From the NCBI GenBank assembly GCA_017450205.1, contig JAFSVF010000017.1, positions 1 through 64,000 on the forward strand: a stretch of 64,000 nt of DNA. The letters are read 5' to 3'. Position numbers and translations under genes: made by a program. This document shows positions 28,267-36,801 of the stretch, piece after piece. How positions within the stretch are numbered: position 1 is the stretch's first letter; every line of letters starts with the position of its first letter. Source of the DNA: Bacilli bacterium (GTDB taxonomy: Bacteria > Bacillota_I > Bacilli_A > RF39 > UBA660). The notes under the pieces were generated by a model. It saw nothing but the letters and a program-made list of their open reading frames with translations, had not been told where the DNA came from and did not search any database.

Positions 28267-28815
28267 ATGGCCAGAAAAGTAATTAGAAAGTTAAGAAAAT
28301 CAGATGAAAAACCTGAAAAAATAAAACCAAAATTTTCAGTAAGAGTCAGAAGATTTTATAGAAATAATAGAATTTATTGTATTTTAATGGGAATATCTTT
28401 TGCTAGTATTGTACTTATTATACTTGCATTACTAGCACATTTTATTCATCAAAATACATCAAATCCATATGGTAATAGATTAGAAGATATTAAGAATTAT
28501 CCAGTACAAGATAATATTAATGAAACTAAAACAAAAACTGAAGAAAATGAACTTGTTGAAAATGTATCTATTGAAGTAAAGGGTAAAATAATTTGGTTTG
28601 TTATCAAAGTAAAAGCTGATGCATCACTTGAAGATATGCAAAATGTTGGAACAAGTACATTACAATATTTCTCACCTGAAAATCTTGGATATTATGATAT
28701 GCATTATTTAATCCAAAGAGATGGTAAAAAGGGTTATTTTGGAGATAAATCAGCAAGTGGAACAACAATCACATGGGCTAAATATAACCTAGATGAGGAT
28801 GATTTAGATGAGTAA
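28267..28815 (+). CDS. Single-pass membrane protein, partner of the GGDEF sensor
   Basis: 182 residues: a basic cytoplasmic N terminus (1-38), one transmembrane helix near 39-62 and an extracytoplasmic domain of about 110 residues containing VKGKIIWFVIKVKADASLED and an acidic tail. No family recognised. It overlaps the next gene by 8 bases, so the two products are probably made together and may form a receptor pair; this is inferred from position only. Confidence 0.75.
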   Translation: MARKVIRKLRKSDEKPEKIKPKFSVRVRRFYRNNRIYCILMGISFASIVLIILALLAHFIHQNTSNPYGNRLEDIKNYPVQDNINETKTKTEENELVENVSIEVKGKIIWFVIKVKADASLEDMQNVGTSTLQYFSPENLGYYDMHYLIQRDGKKGYFGDKSASGTTITWAKYNLDEDDLDE

Positions 28816-30847
28816 GAAGACTAAGAGAATATTCTTAATTATTATTGGAATATTACTAATAATATTAGCAGGGGTAGTTGGTCTTAATTTATTAAAAGAT
28901 AAAGATGCATTAAGTGTTGAAGAAAAGAAATATCTTGATAGTAATTCATCAAAAGTATTTGATATTATAGTTCCAAATGATATTTCAATATTTGGTGATT
29001 CAGGTAAAGGCGTATTCTTTGATTATATTGAATATTTAAAAGAAAATTTAGATATTAATGTTAATAATCATAATACTAAATATGATTCTAATATCGATTC
29101 ATATGGATTTTATATAACAAAAAATTATAGTGATGTTGATTCATTATTTTATAAAGATCACTTTGTAGTAGTTTCATCACTTACTGGTCTTGTAAATAAT
29201 TTTACTCCAAATGGTAAAACAGTTGGTGTATATAAAAATGATGCATCATATGTAATGGATTATTACAATGTTGGAGAAGCAGGAATAAAACAATATGATG
29301 ATTATTCAACAATAACTACTGATTTAGGTAATGGAACTATTACTTATGCTATTGTTTCACTAAACGAATATAAATCAGAATTAATTGAACACGGAATTAA
29401 TATTGTTGCTCATATATCGGATTTAAATAAGTATTATTATTTCCATTATAGTGATAATAAAGTATTAAATTCTATTTATAGAAAAACTGCTAATAAATTC
29501 TTAAAGGGTGAATTTGATAAATCATTTAATAAGAATAATTATAATTTATTTATTAGTAAATTAGGTATAAGTGATGCTGAAGAAGATACTTTAACAAACA
29601 AAGTATATAAATATGGATTTGTAGAAAATCTACCATATGAAATACTTAAAGGTGGAGAATATGGTGGTATTACTGGTCAATATCTACAATTATTCCAAGA
29701 ATTTAGTGGTGTAGAATTCACTTATCAAAAATATCAAAGTTTTGATAAATTAAATGATTCTGTAGCTAACAAAAAAATAGATTTATTCTATAATTACTAT
29801 ACACCTGAAACTGGTTTTATTGATTCTGGAGCATTATCATTAATTAATTTCTATGTATATGCAGATAACTCAATAGATTTATCTATGAGTAATATTCAAG
29901 GACTTCAATATAAAGAAGTATATGTTCAAGAAAACTCATATATTTATGATTATATTAAAGAAATTGAAGGTATTAAGATTAAAACATTTGCTACTACTGC
30001 AGAACTAAAGAAAATCTTAAGAAAGAAATCAATTCTAGTAGTAGATAAAAATACAGTTACTTACTATTTAACTCAATTAACTAATGATTATTCAGTTAGA
30101 TTCTCAGGTACTGTACCAGATAAATATTATTCGTTTAAATATACTAATTCTAGTGATACATTATATAGATTATTTAATGCTTATACTAAGACAATAGATA
30201 TTAATGATTTAGTTAGAAAAGGTATTACTACATATAACAAAGTTTATAATGGTGGTACAGTTCTAGAAAATATTGCGATTGTTATTCTAGTAATTATTGT
30301 AGTTTCTTTATTAATCTACTTCATTTATAAGAAGAATAAAAAGAGATTAAAGATTAAGACTAAAGTTAAAAAAGAAGATAGAATTAAGTATATCGATATG
30401 TTAACTTCACTTAAGAATAGAAATTACTTAAATGAACAAATGCCTTTATGGAATAAAAATAAAATTTATCCACAAACATGTATAGTATTTGATATTAATA
30501 AAGTAAAAGAATTAAATGATTCAAGCGGATATGAAGCTGGAGATAAACTAATTCAAGAAGTAGCTAATATTCTAGTTAAGAATCAAATAGATAACTCAGA
30601 AATAATGAGAACAGATGGTAATGAATTCATGGTATACATGGTTGGTTACTCAGATAAACAAGTTATGTCTTACTTAAAGAAAATTACAAAGAGTTTAAAT
30701 AAATTAAATTATGAACCAGGAGTAGCAGTAGGTTACTCAACTGTTGAAGATAGTACTAAACTTGTTGAGGATGCATTCAATGAAGCTTCAATTAAAATGA
30801 GAGAGAACAAGGAAATTGAAGGTGAAAGAGATGCAAAAAAAGATTAA
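28808..30847 (+). CDS. Membrane sensor with periplasmic-binding-like domains and degenerate GGDEF domain
   Basis: 679 residues. Seen: transmembrane helix near 8-25; a region to about 255; a solute-binding family 3-like domain starting YKYGFVENLPYEILKGGEYG near 268; a second helix near 494-514; a cytoplasmic GGDEF domain from about 530 with YIDMLTSLKNRNYL and VFDINKVKELNDSSGYEAGD. The signature reads RTDGNEF instead of RxGGDEF, so the first Gly and the catalytic acidic residue are changed. It is probably a nucleotide-binding or regulatory pseudo-cyclase rather than a c-di-GMP synthase. It overlaps yihY. Confidence 0.85.
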   Translation: MSKKTKRIFLIIIGILLIILAGVVGLNLLKDKDALSVEEKKYLDSNSSKVFDIIVPNDISIFGDSGKGVFFDYIEYLKENLDINVNNHNTKYDSNIDSYGFYITKNYSDVDSLFYKDHFVVVSSLTGLVNNFTPNGKTVGVYKNDASYVMDYYNVGEAGIKQYDDYSTITTDLGNGTITYAIVSLNEYKSELIEHGINIVAHISDLNKYYYFHYSDNKVLNSIYRKTANKFLKGEFDKSFNKNNYNLFISKLGISDAEEDTLTNKVYKYGFVENLPYEILKGGEYGGITGQYLQLFQEFSGVEFTYQKYQSFDKLNDSVANKKIDLFYNYYTPETGFIDSGALSLINFYVYADNSIDLSMSNIQGLQYKEVYVQENSYIYDYIKEIEGIKIKTFATTAELKKILRKKSILVVDKNTVTYYLTQLTNDYSVRFSGTVPDKYYSFKYTNSSDTLYRLFNAYTKTIDINDLVRKGITTYNKVYNGGTVLENIAIVILVIIVVSLLIYFIYKKNKKRLKIKTKVKKEDRIKYIDMLTSLKNRNYLNEQMPLWNKNKIYPQTCIVFDINKVKELNDSSGYEAGDKLIQEVANILVKNQIDNSEIMRTDGNEFMVYMVGYSDKQVMSYLKKITKSLNKLNYEPGVAVGYSTVEDSTKLVEDAFNEASIKMRENKEIEGERDAKKD

Positions 30848-31712
30848 AAAGACATACTCTAAAGTAAAAAGTGATGTTAAGAATTATTTTGAAGATTTAC
30901 TAAGTATAATTAAAAGACCTGAAATGAGTATTCTACCAGGGCAACTTGCTTTTACAATTGTTCTTTCAATGGTACCTATAATTACATTTACAGGTTACTT
31001 AGTATCAATTTTAAATCTTAACACTAATTATATTATTGAATTATTAGATCATATCATACCGGGAGGAAGTAGTTTTTTAGTTACTTCTTTATCGGCATTT
31101 AAAACACAAATTAGTTTTATAGATATATTAATATTTATATGGATGTTTTATATTGCAACAAACGGTTGTAATACAGTTATAGTTGTAAGTAATCAAATAT
31201 ATGGTATAAATTCATCTACTTGGTTAAAAAGAAGATTAAAAGCAATTTTTATGACTATATATATTATATTATTGATTGTATTTGTAATATTATCTCCAAT
31301 ATTCTTAGATTCATTATTTGATTTATTTGATAGAATCATCATTTGGGATGGTATTTATAATATAATTAATTATTTAAAAACACCATTTATGTTTGTGCTT
31401 ATATATATTTTCTTAAGGGTGTTTTATAACTTCGCACCAGATAGAGTACGTGAAAATTCACATCTTAAAGCCGGAGCTTTGTTTACTACAATCGGATGGT
31501 TTATAGTTACATCTATATATCAACATAGCGCTTCTAATATGAGTACTTATACAGCATTTTATGGTGCACTTGCAAATGTAGCTATAATTATGATTTGGTT
31601 ATATTTTGTATCGTATATATTTGTTATTGGTTTAATTCTAAATTATGGTGAAGAATCAAAAGAAGATGATTTAGAAAAAACTGGTGCAATAAAAGTAATT
31701 AAAGGAAGATAA
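30831..31712 (+). CDS. YihY/BrkB-family membrane protein
   Basis: 293 residues with about six transmembrane helices. Seen: LPGQLAFTIVLSMVPIITFT near residue 35, GCNTVIVVSNQIYG near 107 and PDRVRENSHLKAGALFTTIG near 200, the landmarks of the YihY/BrkB family (once misnamed RNase BN). The role is unknown; transport or envelope functions have been suggested. The ATG at 30831 follows GAAGGTGAAAGAG and lies within the end of the GGDEF gene. Confidence 0.88.
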   Translation: MQKKIKKTYSKVKSDVKNYFEDLLSIIKRPEMSILPGQLAFTIVLSMVPIITFTGYLVSILNLNTNYIIELLDHIIPGGSSFLVTSLSAFKTQISFIDILIFIWMFYIATNGCNTVIVVSNQIYGINSSTWLKRRLKAIFMTIYIILLIVFVILSPIFLDSLFDLFDRIIIWDGIYNIINYLKTPFMFVLIYIFLRVFYNFAPDRVRENSHLKAGALFTTIGWFIVTSIYQHSASNMSTYTAFYGALANVAIIMIWLYFVSYIFVIGLILNYGEESKEDDLEKTGAIKVIKGR

Positions 31713-31748
31713 GTAAAACTTATTTTCTTTTTGTATAAAGGAGTATTT

Positions 31749-32219
31749 ATGATTGAAGAATTAACTCCACAAGAGTGTTCATTAGAAAATTTTAAAAGGA
31801 TGCATGAAATTCTAATTGAAAATCAATGTATAACATATCCAGGATTTGTTGATGAACCAAATAACTTTAATATTTGGATTAATAATATGAAAAATGAAAA
31901 AGATTATCATATACTTTTATATAAAGAAACTGATGAAATAAAAGGTTTTCTAAATTATGGTTTCATCAATGAAGAAAACTGGATTGCAGAAATACAAATA
32001 GATAATAAAGAAAAGAATAAAGGTATTACTAAAAAACTTTTAAAAAGATTTTATAATATAAATAAGAATAAGATAAAAGAAGTATATGCATTCATAAATC
32101 CAAATAACAATTTATCAAAAGAAGTATTTATTAATCATGTTGGATTTAAAAAACTTGATAGATATAAAAATAGATATGTTTTAACAATTAATGATCTTAA
32201 AAATTATCTTGAAAAATAG
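31749..32219 (+). CDS. GNAT-family N-acetyltransferase
   Basis: 156 residues. Seen: strand pattern EIKGFLNYGFINEENWIAEIQIDNKEKNKGITKKLLKRF-like region around residues 63-102, where the acetyl-CoA loop QxxGxG is replaced by a looser KNKGITKK. The C-terminal half KEVFINHVGFKKLDRYKNRY fits the fold. Substrate unknown. Start after AAAGGAGTATTT. Confidence 0.7.
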   Translation: MIEELTPQECSLENFKRMHEILIENQCITYPGFVDEPNNFNIWINNMKNEKDYHILLYKETDEIKGFLNYGFINEENWIAEIQIDNKEKNKGITKKLLKRFYNINKNKIKEVYAFINPNNNLSKEVFINHVGFKKLDRYKNRYVLTINDLKNYLEK

Positions 32220-32291
32220 ATTGTAATTTAAGTCTATTCAATTGACTTTAATATGTAAAAATAATAATATTAAATTATAAGGATGATTATA

Positions 32292-32411
32292 ATGGTAAGA
32301 AGCAAAATAAGAGAAGCTAATGCTATAAGAGTAGTTAACGTATTTATTTATTTACTTTCAATTATAGTTCTTGCAATGCTTGCTTTATTATATGTAACAA
32401 CATGTAAATAA
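32292..32411 (+). CDS. Small single-pass membrane protein (39 residues)
   Basis: A short gene beginning ATG at 32292 after AAGGATGATTATA. The product has a basic N terminus (MVRSKIREANAIRVVN), one transmembrane helix of about 20 residues and a short tail TTCK. It ends 10 bases before the next gene, which has its own AAGAGGTAAAT site, so they are probably co-transcribed. Function unknown; support is the ribosome site, the clean helix and the tight spacing. Confidence 0.6.
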   Translation: MVRSKIREANAIRVVNVFIYLLSIIVLAMLALLYVTTCK

Positions 32412-32421
32412 GAGGTAAATT

Positions 32422-33567
32422 ATGAGAAGATTGAAGGGAATAATTTTAATAATTTTAGCTTTAATATTTACTTATTTTTATTTTGTGTTTATTAAAGTGG
32501 CATGCCCAAATAGCGCACCTTGTATTATGGCATCATTCATTTGCGTTCTTGCTTATTTAGCATATGAATTTTATGGTTTTCCAAGATTTAATGATACTCC
32601 AATACAAGTCACTATTATTAGGGGTATTATAGCAATTATGGTAATATACTTTATAGTATTATATGTACTTGGTATATTCTCTGGTTATGTAAAAAATACA
32701 TATAGTTTAACAACTTTAATGGTTGTTATTAGTTTAATAGCAACAGAAATATTTAGATATATTTTAATAAATGCAAATAGAGATTCAGATATTTTTCCGT
32801 TCTTAACAACTTTAACATTAATAATATTAGAAATATCCACTGTTTTAGATGTTAATGTAATGATATCAACCGGATCATTTGCAATTTATATAGCAACGGT
32901 TATTACACCGATAATTATAAGAAATATATTATTAACTTTATATTGTCAACACATAAATATAAGACTTGCAATCATATATTCAATAATAGTACTTCAATAC
33001 AAAAGTATTATTCCGATAATACCTAAACTAGATGATTTTATATATTCATATGCTGACATTTTATTATCTTTCATGGTCTTAACAATGAGTTATAGAGTTA
33101 TTATTAAGAATTATGAAGGATATCCAATGATTGGCCTTAAAGACGGATTTAGTTTCTTAGATATTCTGATATTTATATTCTTTGTTAGTTTTGGAATATT
33201 AGTTAGTGGAGTAACTCCAGTTCAATTGTATGTTACAACTAATAAGATTAATCATGTATCAATTGAAAAAGGAGATGCACCAATTGTTTTTAAGGGAGTA
33301 AATGCATTCTCATTACATGAAAAAGATATAATTATGTATTTAAATGATAATGATGAATTAAATATTTATCCAATAAATACACTTGAAATTGTTAAACCAA
33401 CAAATGCTGAAGAAAAAGAACAAAGAAAATTATATATTTTAAATGATGATAATGAATTAGAACTTATCGATAATAAAAGAATTAAAGCAAAAGTTATATT
33501 TAATTTAAAATATGTATTTAAACCATCATTGGATGCTAAAAAGTATTTAGGTGGAGGTGCAAAATGA
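32422..33567 (+). CDS. Polytopic membrane protein with C-terminal S26-like domain
   Basis: 381 residues: about eight hydrophobic helices (residues 5-265) then an extracytoplasmic C-terminal domain of about 110 residues. That domain contains IEKGDAPIVFKG and LHEKDIIMYLN, spaced like the GD and GDI blocks of SipW-type signal peptidases, but the Ser-Met catalytic motif is absent, so if related it is inactive. It ends in the only TGA stop I found in the window, overlapping the next start (ATGA). No family confirmed. Confidence 0.7.
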   Translation: MRRLKGIILIILALIFTYFYFVFIKVACPNSAPCIMASFICVLAYLAYEFYGFPRFNDTPIQVTIIRGIIAIMVIYFIVLYVLGIFSGYVKNTYSLTTLMVVISLIATEIFRYILINANRDSDIFPFLTTLTLIILEISTVLDVNVMISTGSFAIYIATVITPIIIRNILLTLYCQHINIRLAIIYSIIVLQYKSIIPIIPKLDDFIYSYADILLSFMVLTMSYRVIIKNYEGYPMIGLKDGFSFLDILIFIFFVSFGILVSGVTPVQLYVTTNKINHVSIEKGDAPIVFKGVNAFSLHEKDIIMYLNDNDELNIYPINTLEIVKPTNAEEKEQRKLYILNDDNELELIDNKRIKAKVIFNLKYVFKPSLDAKKYLGGGAK

Positions 33568-34037
33568 AAAAAGTTTTAAAAACCTACGCACCAACATTGG
33601 TACTTATCTTATGTTTGTATTTTATACTTTTTAATTTAATTACGACAAAACCAAAGTTATTAATAATATTTATAACTTCATCTATTATGATAGTATTAAT
33701 TAAAACATTATGTGAAATGATAACTACATTTAATGAACAATCTGAATTTAAAAAAGAATTATGTAATTATGTTAGAACATATGGTTTTATTTTAACTAAG
33801 GTAGATAATATTCCAAATATAAATAGTTTTAATATATTTAAAGTAAAAAGTTTTGATAAAATCCTTGAAAAAGCAATGGAAGATAGAGTTAATATGATTT
33901 ATGTTCAAGATGATCATACATGTGATTTTCTGTTCACAAGTGGTGGTAACTTATACATTTATACTATTAAAGAAAGTGAAAAGTATTATTCAAGGGTAGA
34001 TAAATACTTTATTCAACAACAAACAGTACTTAAATAA
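33564..34037 (+). CDS. Membrane protein with small soluble domain
   Basis: 157 residues: two transmembrane helices (about 10-27 and 32-50) followed by a cytoplasmic-looking domain with KVDNIPNINSFNIFKVKSFDK and a C-terminal VQDDHTCDFLFTSGG. Overlaps the preceding gene by four bases, so translation is coupled. Not recognised. Confidence 0.7.
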   Translation: MKKVLKTYAPTLVLILCLYFILFNLITTKPKLLIIFITSSIMIVLIKTLCEMITTFNEQSEFKKELCNYVRTYGFILTKVDNIPNINSFNIFKVKSFDKILEKAMEDRVNMIYVQDDHTCDFLFTSGGNLYIYTIKESEKYYSRVDKYFIQQQTVLK

Positions 34038-34056
34038 GGCGCATAAGCGTCTTTTT
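34038..34056 (+). terminator. Probable intrinsic terminator
   Basis: GGCGC-ATAA-GCGTC with one G-U pair, followed by five T residues. Confidence 0.5.
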
Positions 34057-34117
34057 CTTTCTCAAAAATTAGATTTTATGTTATTATTTAATTAGAAGTA
34101 GCATATGGGGTGTTTTT

Positions 34118-34867
34118 ATGAGAAAGCTAACAATAAAGGATAATGATGTATTTATTGAATTAGATGGAATAATAACTGCTATCGTTGGTCCTACTAATTC
34201 TGGTAAAACTGTTATATTAAAAAAACTATGTAATAGAATAGAAAACAAAGATGTAAAAATAGATGATGTACCTATTGATGAATATGATATTAATTTTTTA
34301 AGAAATAATATTGTTGTATGTTTAGATGATAATGAATACAAACAAGAATATGTAGCAGAAGAATTATTTCATAATTTAAATCTATTAGGTTATAGAATTG
34401 ATGAAATAACTTCTAAGATTGAAGAAATAACTAAAATATTTAAAATAGAAAAATTAATGTCAGAAAGAATTGATTCTTTATATCTAGAAGATAAAATTCT
34501 AGTCAAGATATTATCATTTTTAATTGTTGATCCAAAAATAATAGCTATAGATGATTTATTCTCATATTTAGACCCTAAAAAATTAGAAATATTATTTGAT
34601 TATATAAGAAAAAAAAATATTTCAATGATATATGTTACAACTAATCCAGAACATTTATTACTTGCAGATGATATTGTATTAATGAATAACTATAAAGCAA
34701 TTATTTGTAGTGATCGTAGACAATTCTTCTCAGGTAATAGTGTACTTCCTTATATGGGATTAGGACTTCCTTTCATAATAGAAATGTCTCATAATCTTGA
34801 ACTATATGGTTTAGTAGATAAAACATATGAATCAATAGAAAAGGTGGTAGATCATATATGGAAATAA
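34118..34867 (+). CDS. Degenerate ECF-type ABC ATPase (EcfA1 position)
   Basis: 249 residues, ABC-ATPase fold. Seen: intact Walker A GPTNSGKT near residue 26, Walker B with D-loop PKIIAIDDLFSYLDPKK near 143, but the ABC signature is SLYLEDK where LSGGQ is expected, the catalytic Glu is Asp (IDDLF for LDEP), and the H-switch His is Asn (VTTNPEH). It may bind ATP but is unlikely to be a normal transport ATPase. Its position before a second ATPase, truA, rplM and rpsI is the standard EcfA1 slot of Firmicutes. Confidence 0.75.
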   Translation: MRKLTIKDNDVFIELDGIITAIVGPTNSGKTVILKKLCNRIENKDVKIDDVPIDEYDINFLRNNIVVCLDDNEYKQEYVAEELFHNLNLLGYRIDEITSKIEEITKIFKIEKLMSERIDSLYLEDKILVKILSFLIVDPKIIAIDDLFSYLDPKKLEILFDYIRKKNISMIYVTTNPEHLLLADDIVLMNNYKAIICSDRRQFFSGNSVLPYMGLGLPFIIEMSHNLELYGLVDKTYESIEKVVDHIWK

Positions 34868-35484
34868 TGTATGTTAATAAAAGTAATATAGAACTTAAAA
34901 CTACTGCACTTTATGGAGATGTTTTAGATTTAATTGATATGGGAGTAGATGTCGAAGGAATTGAATATGATGATAACTGGACAGTAAAAAAGTTCTTATC
35001 TAATTCACTACTTGCTAAAAAAAGAATTGAAAATGTATTTAAATATTTAGATTTAGATACTAAATACTTAAATTGGAAAATAAAAGAATTATCTAAAGTA
35101 ACATTTAAATATGTATTATTAAGTCATGCTTTACTTAATAATAAGAAAATTCTAGTATTTGAAAGATTTGAAATAGGACTTTCAAATAAAGAAAGAAAAA
35201 ATATTGTTCAAATAATAAAAAAATTAAAAAATGATGGAATAACAATGATATTTGTGACTAAAGATTTATTATTTGCAAATCAAATTGTTGAAAACATCAT
35301 AGTTATAAAGAATAAAAAAGAAGTATTTAATGATTCAATAGATAAGTTAATTACAAAAAAGAATATTATAGACATGCCACCAGTAATTAAATTTGTTGAG
35401 TGCGCAAATAAAAAGAAAGCAGGTTTAACTTATACATTAGATCATAAAGAATTGTTAAAGGATATATTTAGAGAGGTTGTCTAA
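34858..35484 (+). CDS. Pseudo-ATPase, remnant of EcfA2
   Basis: 208 residues. Seen: alignment to the second half of an ABC ATPase through KELSKVTFKYVLLSHALLNNKKILVFERFEIGLS, where LSGGQ, the Walker B Asp and the catalytic Glu are all replaced; no P-loop exists in the first 60 residues (ALYGDVLDLIDMG stands where it should be). The frame is intact and has a ribosome site, AAGGTGGTAG, so the protein is probably made. It overlaps its neighbour by 10 bases and truA by one. The usual ecfT gene is missing. Confidence 0.7.
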   Translation: MEIMYVNKSNIELKTTALYGDVLDLIDMGVDVEGIEYDDNWTVKKFLSNSLLAKKRIENVFKYLDLDTKYLNWKIKELSKVTFKYVLLSHALLNNKKILVFERFEIGLSNKERKNIVQIIKKLKNDGITMIFVTKDLLFANQIVENIIVIKNKKEVFNDSIDKLITKKNIIDMPPVIKFVECANKKKAGLTYTLDHKELLKDIFREVV

Positions 35485-36203
35485 TGAGATTTTTAATAAG
35501 TGTTAGCTATGACGGAGAAAAACTATATGGTTTTGAACGTCAACCAAGAAAGAAAACTGTTCAAGGCGAACTTGAAAGAGTTTTAACTAAAATCAATAAA
35601 ACTACTGTACTTGTTAAAGGAGCAGGAAGAACTGATAGGGGAGTCCATGCTTATGATCAAAAGGTTCATTTTGATTTAAATGTTAATATTACACCTGAAA
35701 GATTAAAAAGAGGAATGAACTCTATGTTAGATCCAAGTATATATGTTAATTCAGTAAAAGTAGTTAGTGATGAGTTTCATGCTAGATTTGATGTTAAAAA
35801 GAAAATATATAGATATGATATTAATTTAGGAGAATACAATCCAATAATTAATTCATATGTATATAATTACAATAGAAATCTAAACGTATCGGCTATGAAA
35901 AAAGCTTCTAAATATATGTTAGGAATAAACTCATATGAAGCATTCACATCAGGTGAAAGAGAAAACTATAATTCAATAATTTATAAAATAACATTTAGTA
36001 AAAAGAAAGATATCTTATCAATTAAATTTGAAGGTAAAGCTTTTTATAGATATATGGTTAGAAATTTAGTAGGTGCTTTAATATTAGTTGGTGAAGGAAA
36101 AGAGAAACCAGAATATATTAAAGAACTTATTACTAAAAAAATACGTAAAAAGTATGTTACGGTACCTGCAAATGGGTTATATTTGATGAAAGTTGATTAT
36201 TAA
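35484..36203 (+). CDS. truA: tRNA pseudouridine(38-40) synthase TruA
   Basis: Isomerises uridines 38-40 in the anticodon arm of tRNAs. Seen: ISVSYDGEKLYGFERQP at the start, the catalytic block GAGRTDRGVHAYDQKVHFD with the active Asp near residue 52, and FYRYMVRNLVGALI near 187. 239 residues, normal. Starts on the last base of the preceding stop, in the conserved position upstream of rplM. Confidence 0.96.
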   Translation: MRFLISVSYDGEKLYGFERQPRKKTVQGELERVLTKINKTTVLVKGAGRTDRGVHAYDQKVHFDLNVNITPERLKRGMNSMLDPSIYVNSVKVVSDEFHARFDVKKKIYRYDINLGEYNPIINSYVYNYNRNLNVSAMKKASKYMLGINSYEAFTSGERENYNSIIYKITFSKKKDILSIKFEGKAFYRYMVRNLVGALILVGEGKEKPEYIKELITKKIRKKYVTVPANGLYLMKVDY

Positions 36204-36216
36204 GTCAACTTTTTTA
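36190..36216 (+). terminator. Intrinsic terminator after truA
   Basis: AAGTTGA and TCAACTT form a stem around the stop codon, followed by T residues. It separates the truA unit from rplM-rpsI. Confidence 0.7.
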
Positions 36217-36236
36217 AGTTAACTTAACAAAACCAT

Positions 36237-36265
36237 TTGACATTATTGCACTAATACCATATAAT
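36237..36265 (+). promoter_or_regulatory. Consensus promoter of rplM-rpsI
   Basis: Perfect TTGACA (36237-36242), 17-base spacer, perfect TATAAT (36260-36265). The best sigma-A-type promoter on the plus strand of the window. Confidence 0.9.
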
Positions 36266-36271
36266 GTAAGT

Positions 36272-36355
36272 TGGTACATTTTTCAAATTTGTAAGGTTAT
36301 AAGAACTGGGAATTCTTATAATTGAGCAATAATTAATTTGAAAGGAAAATTTAAA
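36272..36355 (+). promoter_or_regulatory. Structured 5' leader of rplM (probable L13 autoregulatory leader)
   Basis: TTTCAAATT (36281-36289) pairs perfectly with AATTTGAAA (36335-36343), which overlaps the start of the ribosome site AAAGGA. Inside lies a perfect 9-bp hairpin TTATAAGAA/TTCTTATAA (36297-36321) with loop CTGGGAA. An RNA with this plan upstream of rplM fits the known L13 leader of Firmicutes in position and logic; I have not matched it to the family model. Confidence 0.65.
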
Positions 36356-36790
36356 ATGAAAACAACATTCATGGAAAAGAAAGAAACTGTAAAAAGAAAT
36401 TGGTATGTTATCGATGCAACTGATTTAACTTTAGGTAGACTTGCTACTGAAGTTGCTAACTTACTAAGAGGTAAAGGTAAAGTTACTTATACTCCTCATG
36501 TTGATTGTGGAGACTTCGTTATCGTTACTAATGCTAACAAAGTTAAGTTAACTGGAAACAAATTAAACGACAAGATGTACTATAATCATTCTGGATTCCC
36601 AGGTGGTTTAAGAGAAAGAAACGCTGCTGAAATGATTGAAAAATACCCAGTAGAAATGATTGAAAGAGCTGTAAAAGGTATGTTACCTAAAAATCGTTTA
36701 GGACGTCAACAAATCAAAAAATTAAAAGTATATGCTGATGATAACTACGTTGAAAAAGCTCAACAACCAAAAGAATACAAGGTTAAATAG
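36356..36790 (+). CDS. rplM: 50S ribosomal protein L13
   Basis: Early-assembling large-subunit protein. Seen: [20 protein letters not shown] near residue 12, [18 protein letters not shown] near 57 and the family block [20 protein letters not shown] near 107. 144 residues, normal. The ATG at 36356 is used because AAAGGA precedes it; the in-frame TTG at 36338 overlaps that site. Co-transcribed with rpsI. Confidence 0.97.
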   Translation: MKTTFMEKKETVKRNWYVIDATDLTLGRLATEVANLLRGKGKVTYTPHVDCGDFVIVTNANKVKLTGNKLNDKMYYNHSGFPGGLRERNAAEMIEKYPVEMIERAVKGMLPKNRLGRQQIKKLKVYADDNYVEKAQQPKEYKVK

Positions 36791-36801
36791 GAGGGTAATA
36801 C

